From Hysterangium stoloniferum (lineage: Eukaryota > Basidiomycota > Agaricomycetes > Hysterangiales > Hysterangiaceae): DNA of 64,000 bases. Of this stretch, positions 34,113-44,225 are shown piece by piece. The translations under genes and the position numbers were made by a program. The stretch is from contig WHVD01000030.1 of the NCBI GenBank assembly GCA_015178975.1, forward strand, positions 248,001 to 312,000, in the 5' to 3' direction. Within the stretch, counting starts at the first letter, position 1. Each line of letters starts with the position of its first letter. The notes beneath the pieces are model-generated. The model made no database searches and was not told the DNA's origin. It saw only the letters and a list, made by a program, of their open reading frames with translations.

Positions 34113-35400
34113 CTCGCCCCTCACAGGCCTTACGATTTGAAAATTAATATTGAAGATGGTTCACATCTGCCCCTAGGCCCAGTTTATCCTCTCTCGCAGT
34201 CCGAACTATTGGCTATCCGAGATTTCTTGGACGAACATCTGGCTATAGGTTTTATCTGACCCTCAAAGTCTCCTTATGGAGTCCCTGTCCTATTCGTTTG
34301 GAAAAAAGACGGTTCCCTTCGGCTTTGCATTGACTAAATGCGATCACTCGAAAAGATAAGTACCCATTACCACTAATCTCCGATTTACTCGATGCCCCTC
34401 AGAAGGCCCGAATCTATACAAAGATAGACCTCAAGCATGCCTATCACTTGGTTTGGATCGCCAAAGGCGACAAATGGAAAACAGCTTTTTGCACTCGCTA
34501 TGGCTCCTTCGAATGGTTAGTGATGCCTTTTGGCCTCACCAACACTCCGTCAGTCTTTCAACGTTTTATCAATGACGTCTTTTCCGATCTCCTCGATGTC
34601 TTTATCATTGTGTACTTAGATAACATCCTCATATTCTCCGAAGATCCTACACTTCATGATGAACACGTTCATGAAGTCCTCCGAAGACTCCGAAAACATG
34701 GTCTTTTTGCGAATGGTAAAAAATGTTCCTTTGATGTCGACACAGTTGAATATTTAGGTTTTATGATGGGACCTACAGTCTCCGCATGGACGACTCTAAA
34801 ATTCAAGTCATCCAAGATTGGCCGGAACCCCGAAAGGTTAAGGATATTCAGTCCTTTTTAGGCTTCACCAATTTTTATCGTTGTTTCATTCACAACTACT
34901 CAAAAATTACCGTTCCGTTCACTTGTCTTACTCGCAAAGAGACCCTGTGGATTTTCTCCGAAGAATGCTGATTGGCATTCCAGGAATTGAAAAGTGCATT
35001 TACATCTGCCCCTATTTTGTCACACTGGAAGCCCGACATTCAACTCATCGTGGAAACTGATGCCTTGGACTATGCGCTTGCTGCGATATTGTCCATTCTG
35101 GACACCGATGGTGAAGTACACCCAGTAGCTTTTCTGTCTCGCACATTTTCGGCGCCTGAACTCAACTATGATGTTCATGATAAGGAACTACTTGCAATAT
35201 TTGAAGCTTTCAAGACATGGTGACATTATTTGGAAGGATCGGCCCACCCGGTAGATGTTATTACAGACCATAAAAATTTAGTTTACTTTTCAACCACAAC
35301 ACTTCTCACCCATCGACAAGCTCGATGGTCCGAATACCTCTCTGCCTTCAACATGGTAATTCGCTTCCGCCCTGGCCACCTTGGTGGAAAACCTGATGCT
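34113..35400 (+). pseudogene. Element 2 reverse transcriptase and RNase H
   Basis: Reverse transcriptase motifs are plain: YGSFEWLVMPFGLTNTPSVF and the catalytic-box region around VYLDNILIFSED at about 34610-34640. The connection follows (FLGFTNFYRCFI), then RNase H (VETDALDYALAAILS, NYDVHDKELLAIFEAF and ITDHKNLVYF). It is the usual chromovirus order, broken into several open segments. Confidence 0.85.
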
Positions 35401-37041
35401 ATGACTAGACGATGGGATGTCTATCCTAAAGAGGGGAGTAGTGACTATGCCACAGTTAATCCGCATAATTTCAAGCCTATGTTTTCATCGGAACAACTGT
35501 CCGCATCTATCCGAGCCACTTACCTCATTCATCCAGTCTTGCGAAGTGTTATCCTTATGGATACTGAAAAGTTACATCAAGATATACTACCGGCAATTCC
35601 ATTAGACCCAGTCACCAAAGCACACCTCGATAACCCATCCGACCCCGATCAACCCCGATGGTCATTAGACTCACAAGGTTTCATTAGACTTGACAATCAC
35701 ATTTATGTACCGGATTCTGACACCCTTCAGCTGCAAATCCTACAACATAAGCACAACCACCCGATCTCAGGACATTTCGGCCTCAATAAGACCCTCTCAC
35801 TCATTAGAAGAGAATATACATGGCCCAGCATCCGAGATTTTGTTAAGCACTATTGTAAATCTTGTACTACGTGTTTACACTCTAAATCACAGCGACACAA
35901 ACCATATGGCCTACTCAAACAGTTACCGATACTGGAAAAACCTTGGAACTCGATTTCCATGGATTTCATCGAGCACCTACTGGCATCCAAAGGTCACACA
36001 GCAATCCTAGTTGTTGTGGATCGGCTCTCAAAGCAAAGTATTTTCATTCCAACATATGATACGATAACATCTGTACAGTTAGCCGAATTATTCATCACCC
36101 ACGTATTTTCCAAGCATGGCATTCCATCGCATGTCACATCCGATCACAGATCCGAGTTTGTCTCTCACTTTTTTAGGTCACTCGGAAAAGCACTAGACAT
36201 GAAATTACATTTCACTTCGGGATATCACCCAGAAGGTGACGGCCAAACCGAACGCATGAATCAAACTTTGGAACAGTACATCCATGTCTATTGTAACTAC
36301 CAACAAGACAATTGGAAATCACTACTACCGCTCGCCAAATTCACATATAACAACGCACCGAACGCCACTACTGGCATTTCACCTTTCTTTGCAAACAAAG
36401 GCTACAACCCCAACATTGCAATCCACCCGGAACGCAATCTCGCATCCGCCCGTGCTCAAAACTTTGTTACAAACCTTAACGAGCTACATCAAGAACTTCG
36501 TAAAACTATTGCAATGGCTCAAGAACAATACCAACGGTCTGCGGATAAGAACCGACTTCTGCCTCCTGATTTCAAGATCGGAGACCGAGTATTCATTAAA
36601 GCCGAGTTTTTCCGAACTACTAGACCCTCTAAGAAGCTCTCTGAAAAATATTTAGGTCCTTTTGAAGTTATAGCACAAGCCAGCACGCTTTCATGGACGC
36701 TTCGGCTTCCCGACAACATGCGTGCAGTGCACCCGGTATTTCATGTATCTATGTTAGAACCTTGTGTTGCTAACAGAATACTGGATCACATACAACCACC
36801 ACCTCCACCCATGATCATTGATGGAGAACCCGAATTCGAGATATCAGAGATCCTAGACTCAAAAATCGATAATCGCCGATGCTCATGCAAATTACTTTAT
36901 TTGGTTAAATGGGCTGGCTATGAAGGTACAGATGAAGAAACCTCATGGATCCTAGCTACAGAGCTCGGTAATGCTTCGGAAATTGTTTTAGGGTTTCACC
37001 AAGCCTATCCGAACAAACCCGGTCCTCTAAATTCTTTATAA
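35401..37041 (+). pseudogene. Element 2 integrase with chromodomain
   Basis: The HHCC zinc-binding part (HPISGHFGLNKTLSLIRREY, then CKSCTTCLHSK) is followed by the integrase core with SMDFIEHLL, SDHRSEFVSHFF and HPEGDGQTERMNQ. The GPF-type module (KYLGPFEVI) and a C-terminal chromodomain (YLVKWAGYEGTDEETSWI, about 36895-36955) come last. The chromodomain identifies the element as a chromovirus. This long stretch is open, but the element is broken elsewhere. Confidence 0.9.
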
Positions 37042-37135
37042 GTCTATCATGCGGTATTCCGACCCTTTCCCGACAATGCATTTATGATTTCACGCTATGA
37101 TTTGTTTGTTTTTTAAACCGATATATTTTTACTAT

Positions 37136-38128
37136 CTAAGTTTCTTCCTCTACAACTTCTCCTTCCTCTCCAGCCTCCGAACCTCCCCCCGCACCGACAG
37201 CCACTGATACCACTCCACCGACCTTTTCCGACACCCCAATCTCATGCCCAACTCCATTGCAACTCGAGACTTCTAAGTACTGCTCAAGCTGACCCCCAAG
37301 AGACTCAATAACGCTGGTCTGCTTCTCCAGCCCGACGTCCAAAAGCCGCAACTGCTCGGTCATGAGCCCTTGTTGTCACAGTGTCTTGAATCGGAACCGA
37401 GTCATTTCCGAGAAATAAGTCCACATAAGGTGGTTTTGCTCTTCCAGAGCATTGGCCTGTCACTCCTGGAATGATCCATCGGCCCCTGGGAAGACGCATC
37501 CAAGCTTCTGATCGGCACACTCTTGACAAGTGCGGCCCCGACCATTGGCCCGAGGATGGCAAGTTCGACCCTGTTTCATGCACTGGTTGCACTTAGGGTC
37601 ATTTTCGGGCCCCGCCTTTGGGGCCTGCTTTTGTTTCTAAAAAGAAAAAAAAAAATTATTAGAGGAGTTTTTATTTAGGAAACTGAACCCACCTTGAGGC
37701 TCGACGGCCCCAGTGCATCCTCCTCGTCCTCCTCTTCCTCTTCATCATCAGACTCCGAAGGTGTCGCAGTCTTGTGCTAAAATATATATAAGTCAGTAAG
37801 GTCTGCAAAAACACCGGAGCTGACTCACCTTCCCCTCCCGTTTCTTCTTTGCCGCCTCCTCTCACGCCCGATCGGCCTCCTGCTGCTTTTTCTTCACAAG
37901 CACTGCATCACAGTGCTTGCGCGCGGCCTCTTCCGCCACCTGTTTCTTCTCCTCGGCCTCGATGGCAACCAACTTCTCCTTCTCCTTCCACTCCTCCTCT
38001 TCATGCACCTTTCTCTTCTGCTCGAGTATGTGACGACATTCCTGCGCATTAGCTGGTCCACTCAGGACCGACATAGGAGCGACTGTTAACCGAACCGGGA
38101 AGGGTTTCGACCCCAAACCTATGGTCAT
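37136..38128 (-). pseudogene. Antisense gene in element 2 with coiled coil and Zn2Cys6-type cluster
   Basis: On the minus strand, opposite to pol, three coding-like segments follow each other. The first, from 38128, begins MTIGLGSKPFPVRL and runs into a Glu/Lys-rich coiled coil (about 37862-38060). The second is strongly acidic (about 37690-37780). The third has six cysteines spaced C-x2-C-x6-C-x10-C-x2-C-x6-C (37496-37591), which fits the fungal Zn2Cys6 binuclear-cluster spacing. Intron-like gaps with GTGAGT or GTGGGT starts and TTTTAG ends lie between them. A Leu-rich segment follows at 37136-37363. A DNA- or chromatin-binding role is inference. The copy looks broken in its last part. Confidence 0.6.
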
Positions 38129-38274
38129 GGTGGTCGAGGGAAGAGAAGTGGAAATTCAAGCACCAGGACCCCTCGAATTTTTATATGTAATTTTTGCCGA
38201 GTCACATGATGTTTTGACACACCCAACTGTACCCGACGAGTTTTTACATACGGGATCTAGATTTTCAGCCTCCT

Positions 38275-38991
38275 TGTTAAGAACTGAAAACTGACTAATG
38301 TCAGTGGCTGACAGGGACTGATCGGAAGGACTTGGCTTCAGCTTATGTGCTGTGCCCTCGCAAATATCTGTCCTTAGATTTCGGACAGGCGAAGACTAAT
38401 CCTAAAGAGTTCCTTTCGGCAAGATACCGATCGGGACCAAAGGACAAGTCAAGCGTTGGGCCAAGGGGTCGGGGCCGGAAGTGGGCAAGTGCACGCAAAG
38501 GCGGATGGGGGGATTCTTAGTATGAGACTGTTACAGAGGTATGAGGGTATTCTGAGTCGATATTCTGATTGCCTAGTAACTACAACTACAGCGGGTTCAT
38601 ATACAAGTAACAGGCGTCTAGAAAATACTAACAGGGAGAAGGGCAGAAAATGGTATTAATAATAAGCTTGACTAGGAATGGGAAGTTTATGATTAGTTTG
38701 GAGGCCGTTGATAGCCGAGAGCGGAATTACGATAAAAGGAAATAATTCAAGGACTACAAATATAGATAGACATAGGTGAAACATAGGATTGAACGGATCA
38801 ACATAATAAAAGGGATGTATCAAAAGTTTAACCAGACAATACAAGTTATTTTGACGTGGGCGTAAATGGAGTTTGATCATCACGAAAACATACGTCAGCT
38901 TCAGGGCTGATGGTTTCCGAAGTGGTGACTTGAAAACGTTGATAAGTGGCGATAACCTCGGGACCAATAGGGTTGTGACACGGTCGTAACA
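38275..38991 (-). repeat. Inverted solo LTR of family A inside element 2
   Basis: 717 bp, reverse complement of the element 2 LTRs, flanked by the duplication CTCCT (38270-38274 and 38992-38996). The duplication shows a separate insertion of a related element, later reduced to one LTR, and not an inversion of the host element's own LTR. Confidence 0.93.
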
Positions 38992-39023
38992 CTCCTTGGG
39001 ATTTCGGCCAAAAGGGGAGATAC

Positions 39024-40398
39024 TGTTACGACCGTGTCGCAACCCTATCAGTCCCCAAGGTTATCGCCACTTATCAACAATTCAAGTTACTATTCAAGTC
39101 ACCACATCAAAAACCATCGGCCCCCGAAGCTGATGTATGCTTTCGTGTTGATCAAACTCTGTTTACGCCCACGTCAAAAATACTCGTATTGTCTGGTTAA
39201 ACTTTTGATACATCCCTTTTATTATGTTGATCCGTTCTATCCTATGTTTCACATATGTCTATCTATATTTGTAGTCCTCGAACTATTTCCTTTTACCGTA
39301 ATTCTGCTCTCAGTTATCATCGGCCTCCGAACTAATCATAAACTTCCCGTTCCTAGTCAAGCTTATTGTTAATACCGTTTTCCGCCTTTCTCCCTGTTAG
39401 TATTTTCTAGACGCCTGTTACTTGTATATGAACCCGCTGTAGTTGTAGTTACTAGGCAATCAGAATATCAACTCAGAATACCCTCATACGTCTGTAACAG
39501 TCTCATACTAAGAATCCCCTCATCCGCCTTTGAATGTGCTCACCCACTCCCTGTGAAGAGTGGTAGAAGTTCTAACCATTCTATATACGAAGAATATCGA
39601 CCGTTGAAGTACGATACCACGATGTATTGACTGTCTAAGTCTAATACGGACCGAACACGTATTGACTATGTAGTTCAATACGGTAGAGAGAAATAGCTAT
39701 CTAAAGTAAGGTAGATAGCTAGAACGAATAAGCAGAATCGACTGGTTAAGTGCGATTCTGGATAACTGCTCGAGTGCAAGTAGAGAGTAGTTAGAGAATC
39801 AAATAATAGAGTAGTGTGGATGTAGTCCACGCGAGTTGAGATAGGGATTGAGTTTCGACTGATACAGTTCGAAACTCAGTTTAAATGAGTAGCTAAAGCC
39901 CATCTGTGACGGTCGAGACGATACACCAATCACAACTTACAGGACACTAACGGGTGTCTGGGTAAGTCGTGGTTGCAGTGTAAAAAGTGTCTGAGTTCTA
40001 AACTACCGGCGCTAGAATACATAAGTCTGGCGTGTGTGCACCCACAAGAGTCGATGTACCGCATACATAGGTCGTCGAACTAATTATAGGTATAATGAAA
40101 GAGAGAAAATAGAAATAATAAAGGAAATATAGTAAGAGCACATCCGACTATATTTCCTGAGTGTATTTCGCCATACCTCTCACACTCCCGGCCCCAACCC
40201 CTTGGCCCAACACTCGACTTGTCCTTCGGTCCCGATCGGTATCTTGCTGAAAGGAACTCTGTAGGATTAGTCTTCGCCCGTCCCAAATTTAAGGACACCC
40301 TACGGATATTTGCGAGGGCGCAGCACATAAGCTCAAGCCAAGTCCTTCCGATCAGTCCCTGTCAGCCACCGACATTAGTCAGTTTTCAGTTCTTAACA
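39024..40398 (+). repeat. 3' LTR of element 2, interrupted by LTR B
   Basis: It starts tgttacgaccgtgtc directly after the tract ggccaaaaggggagatac and ends agttcttaaca before the CCTGG duplication. Removing the nested LTR B (39552-40184) and its 5-bp duplication leaves about 737 bp that aligns with the 5' LTR. Confidence 0.92.
39552..40184 (-). repeat. Solo LTR family B in the 3' LTR of element 2
   Basis: 633 bp, plus-strand ends tgtgaagagtgg and cctctcaca, flanked by CTCCC on both sides (39547-39551 and 40185-40189). It is the best complete copy of family B, and the reference for the copies at 8946 and 29096. Confidence 0.93.
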
Positions 40399-40403
40399 CC
40401 TGG

Positions 40404-41440
40404 AAACCCAACAGTCTGCCCACTGTTCAGCTTTCCAATAGATAAGTCCTTGCACATTTGAAATTTAAGGACAACTGACAGTACTTTTGCAAGAGTGCAG
40501 CACATAAGCTGAAGCCACATCCTTCTGTTTGGACCCTGTCAGACTTCCGACCTCATGGCACACAACTTAACACCTTGTGCACTCACTCAGGTGTCCATAT
40601 TTCAGAGGGCAGATATATCCAGAGTGTTTACAGATACTTGGAGTTTCCAAGGGCTCTGGATGTCTGGAGTCTGGAGAGTTCTGGATATCAAGCATACAGA
40701 CAGACAGAAGGGATATGAAACTAAGTTGTGACTAAGTCGAGATTAAAACTAAAGAGTTAAGTACATGACTATGGAAGACTATATAGATGTTCCAATAATT
40801 GTACTACATATCTAGGAGTATAATAAAACCTATTTGGAACTGTTTCCAAACTAAGGATATAATAACAAGATACATGAGAAACAAAGATGGGGATCAGGGA
40901 ACAAGAGCAAGAACAATAAACAAATGAATGAACATCTGTCAACCAGTCAGTTACCAAATATGGAACAAATGAATTGAGTCAGAATATCCATAGATATCTG
41001 ATACTATCCAGAAATGGATCCTAACACTATAATGACTAAGTGTGCATATTTCCAGGAAAGCCATGGGTTCCAGGCAAGTTGGAACATTAGCATAGAGAGG
41101 TGACAAGGATGATCTGGTGAAGGTTAGGCCATGGACCAAAGTATCTAGAACAAACACCAGGAGTCCAGCCAGAGTCCAGGTCAGGAAATGACCAAGGACA
41201 CTTGGAGATACTAGCTGGGGAAGGGTGGAGTCCAATGGGTTCCAGGTCATAACAGAAGGTGTCTAGTTGGGGGCAGAATGCCAGAACAGGATGTGAAGGG
41301 TACTTGAGGGGTGAAGGTCAGGTTCCAGTGGATTCCAGATCTTGATACTAGTCTGGAAGATAGTTCAGAACCTGATATGATTTCTGGGAAATACTCCATG
41401 GAGTCTCTGGGAATGGATCTTTGCACATTTCACTTACAGA
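40404..41440. repeat. Diverged LTR remains (A-like tail, then D-like part)
   Basis: 40404-40574 resembles the end of LTR A (aatttaaggacaac, gcagcacataagctgaagcc, ending ttaaca). 40575-41440 resembles LTR D at 30290-30520 (gtgcactcactcaggtgtcc, agtacatgactatgg). Almost no CpG remains in either, so these are the oldest-looking LTR pieces here. No coding sequence is present. Confidence 0.55.
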
Positions 41441-42470
41441 TACTATACAGGATATGGTATAGAGACTGATCATGTAGCCTCTCAGTGAAAGTTTACCACT
41501 CACTGAGAGGTATACACTTTTCCCTAGTTTTACATTAATAGTTTACTTACTATTAATTCAGTCTTATTTAGGTAGATAACAATAATGTTAGAGTGAAAGT
41601 TTCTCACTCACTGAGAGTCTTATTTAGAACTGCGCAAATAATTTCAACAGCTCATTGTCGCCTCATCTCAATCCAATATTGTCCCACAAAATATATCGAT
41701 ACTACCAAGGCATTAGCCGTGCCACAAATGCTAGCTGGATTCATCGGTCTGCATTCAGCGGGAGTGTTGAGTTTCGGCGCCGACGCTGATGAGTCAGCAT
41801 GCGAGCCTAGAATATGGCTCGCTGCAATACCTCAGTGATTTGCCGTATCACTGAGGTATGTTAATAGCCCTTCTAACTATATCTATTTGTAGTTTATTAC
41901 ATATAGGTACACAATGTCAATATATAGTGATTTGCCATATCACTGAGTTTGTTACATATAGAACTGCGCAAAAAATCTTTTCAAAATGCCTACCTGATAA
42001 GTACCAATCCCCCCCCCCCTTCCCAATTTCAACTTGTCTCTCTATGGAGCTGTAGGGTATGCGGACAAATAGCTCAACCTGAGGGGTCACTTTCTGCCCT
42101 CGGTCCATTTGAGCCAGCATGCTTCCTTGGATTAGCCCTTTTTTGTATAAATTACGTATGTAAAATAGAAATATTTCTATCATTGTACCAAATGGATTCT
42201 AGATTTTACGTCCAACTGATCTGTCAAATCCCTAAAACGTTGTATCTTTTATCACTATTTGGATGAAAATTTATTGTCCGTCTGCCAGTCTTTGCAAAAT
42301 AGTTGTGATTTTAGCCCCACGGAGCTCGCGCATCTTGTTTACTCCCCAAAAAATATTAGATGGCTATGCCAAAAATCTGAATCACTCGGACATGATTCGA
42401 GAACCGGCACATCGGCTCAATTACGGACCGCTCTCATGACGATGATTGCGTAAGCACCCTGTTAATCCCG
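41441..42470. other. Spacer with recurring short hairpins
   Basis: Four related hairpin-forming sites lie within 500 bp: near 41469-41502 (cctctcagtga paired with tcactgagagg), 41591-41622, 41828-41856 (acctcagtga paired with tcactgaggt) and 41928-41947. The phrase gaactgcgcaaa occurs at 41628 and 41961. The rest is promoter side of the J-domain gene with no other feature seen. The sites may be ends of small non-autonomous transposons. Confidence 0.45.
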
Positions 42471-43280
42471 ATGTCGCTTGCCTCCTCCAAGCTACCAGGC
42501 CCTCTTCGTTTACTGGGTCAAGTTCGGTTTGCTTCGAGCGAGAGTGCAAATCATGGAGAATTTCCCTTTCCTTGTAATTCGAACCCATCTGCACATGAAA
42601 TATTTCATTTACCCCGTGGGGCAAGTCAAAGCCAGATAAAGGCTAGATGTACATTCATGCTGCCGTCTTCTCGTATCGTGCTTATGACATGCGCCATATT
42701 GTTTTATTTAATAGATTATCAGCTTGTACGAATACATCATCCCGATTGTATAACCGCACGACATTTACCGCCATCGATTTCCCACTCGAGGTTCCAAGCC
42801 ATATCAGATGCATATGCCTCATTATCAGGAAAGAAACCTTCTACTAAAACGTGGTCAGACGATAAAGCGTACAATGACGAGGTACTCCGGAGAAAAAGAG
42901 CGCAATGGCGAGCTAGTGCCGGCTCTGATGAATTTGGATACCCTCGTCCAGCAGCATGGGAAGCACGACAGAAAGCACGGTGGGATCAAGGCGTACTTAT
43001 TTTCATCGTGACGTTTGTAAGTTATTCTCTCCATTATTCCTTGTGGATTCCAAATGATATATCATTTCAGGCGTTGACAGCCTCGATTCTTCCAATATCC
43101 TTATTATCGCCATTCGCCAATCGCTACAGCAGACATGATCGAGCCGCAAAGAACTTATCAGATGCAAGGCGGGAAGCTAGAGATGTTGCTGAGGTTAGAC
43201 GCGTTGCTATGATGCACCAGCGTGAGTCTAGTGATGTAAGCAATAAAGTTTTTATGCCCGAGTCAGGGAGCAAACAATAG
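42471..43280 (+). CDS. J-domain (DnaJ-like) protein, probably mitochondrial, with one membrane segment
   Basis: J-domain proteins stimulate Hsp70 chaperones. The N-terminus (MSLASSKLPGPLRLLGQVRF) is basic and Ser/Leu-rich, like a mitochondrial targeting sequence. The J domain follows at about residues 38-95: HEIFHLPRGASQSQIKAR, then the HPD signature in VRIHHPD. One hydrophobic segment (GVLIFIVTF continuing as ALTASILPISLL) lies near the C-terminus, followed by a charged Arg-rich tail. Two introns are likely: 42649-42714 (66 nt, gtacat to aatag) and 43017-43070 (54 nt, gtaagt to tttcag). Both are multiples of three without stops, so the unspliced reading stays open. Splicing gives the better J domain (KARYYQLVRIHHPD) and a cleaner membrane segment. 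Confidence 0.8.
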   Translation: MSLASSKLPGPLRLLGQVRFASSESANHGEFPFPCNSNPSAHEIFHLPRGASQSQIKARCTFMLPSSRIVLMTCAILFYLIDYQLVRIHHPDCITARHLPPSISHSRFQAISDAYASLSGKKPSTKTWSDDKAYNDEVLRRKRAQWRASAGSDEFGYPRPAAWEARQKARWDQGVLIFIVTFVSYSLHYSLWIPNDISFQALTASILPISLLSPFANRYSRHDRAAKNLSDARREARDVAEVRRVAMMHQRESSDVSNKVFMPESGSKQ

Positions 43281-44195
43281 GGGTGGGTTATCGGTGAATA
43301 TTTGTACATCACGTAAGTGTTATGCCACACCATTATATTTTTTTTTATTTCTCTACAAGTTGCTGCCCTGGTTGATTTTCCATCCAGATGAAATGTTTTT
43401 TTAGAGAAAAAGAAACTACCTGAATGAATTGGCTAATAATTCTAAACTCTCTCAGACAAGACAACGTTTCAACCGTCCATTACGTTAAACGACCATGCTA
43501 TTTAGTCTCGTTGATAAACATGGTTAACTTCCGTTCTCCTTCCAAAGGAAAACCAGTGCTTGGATACTTCAACGACTTCTGTAGGAGGACCTCTAAAATT
43601 AAGGAATGAGGTGAATATGGTTCTTCAGATCATATTAAATAGTGGCCAATTGAGTATATGTTTGCTTTGCAAGTTCGGGATCTGCAGTGATGTTTATGCA
43701 TTTTTTACTGTTCACAGCATGGAGGTCCAAATTTTCGGCCTCAAAAGACGCATGGAAGACCCTCGGAAAATATTATAAGCTTTCAAAGGGTTTTCAATTT
43801 ATGAAAATCTCGTTAAAAACGTAATGTTTTTCAAGTATTTTCAAAATCTTTTTAAATAATAGAAAACTCAATGTTTTGTCAATATTCTGAGTTTTAATCG
43901 CTATATTTTTTTTTTCGATCACTAGATAAGCCCTTAGCGGTCCTCGCTGACAGCTATTTGCCGAGCTGTACAGCGCTAAGAGCTAGATTTTTTTTATTTC
44001 ACAGTACAGGTTGAACAAACAGGAGAAAATGAAATTTCCTGTGATTGCTCACGAAACCGCATTGCGAATCACTGAATTTTTTCCGAGATGTTTCTGCAAA
44101 CATCCCGGTGCATTTTCGGAGGAATTTCGAGCTCAGACTTCAACGCTGGTGGCTGTGTTATTTCATAAAGTTCAAAATAAGCATGAGCTTGTGAA
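43281..44195. other. Spacer between the J-domain and hydrolase genes
   Basis: AT-rich, with runs of T or A at 43340-43350, 43903-43914 and 43988-43997 and only short ORFs without motifs. The block 43770-43990 has the low-complexity look of a decayed MITE, but I could not find matching ends. Confidence 0.5.
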
Positions 44196-44225
44196 ATGTC
44201 CGCCTCGAGTATTAAGCGGATATTA

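Larger units (their letters stand above)
31298..40398 (+). mobile_element. Ty3/gypsy chromovirus element 2 (fossil) with nested LTR insertions
   Basis: The element is bounded by LTRs of one family (31298-32030 and 39024-40398) and by the target duplication CCTGG (31293-31297 and 40399-40403), so both ends are original. Order: LTR, gag with zinc knuckle, protease, reverse transcriptase and RNase H, integrase with C-terminal chromodomain, an antisense gene, a polypurine-like tract (aaaaggggaga), LTR. One solo LTR of its own family is inserted inverted in the 3' internal region and one LTR B inside its 3' LTR. The coding part is broken in several places. The two LTRs differ mostly by C/T and G/A changes, which suggests an age beyond recent activity. 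Confidence 0.93.

Noticed and set aside
41828-41856. Hairpin considered as a Helitron 3' end
   Set aside because: No CTRR follows the hairpin, no TC start was found, and no helicase gene is in the window.
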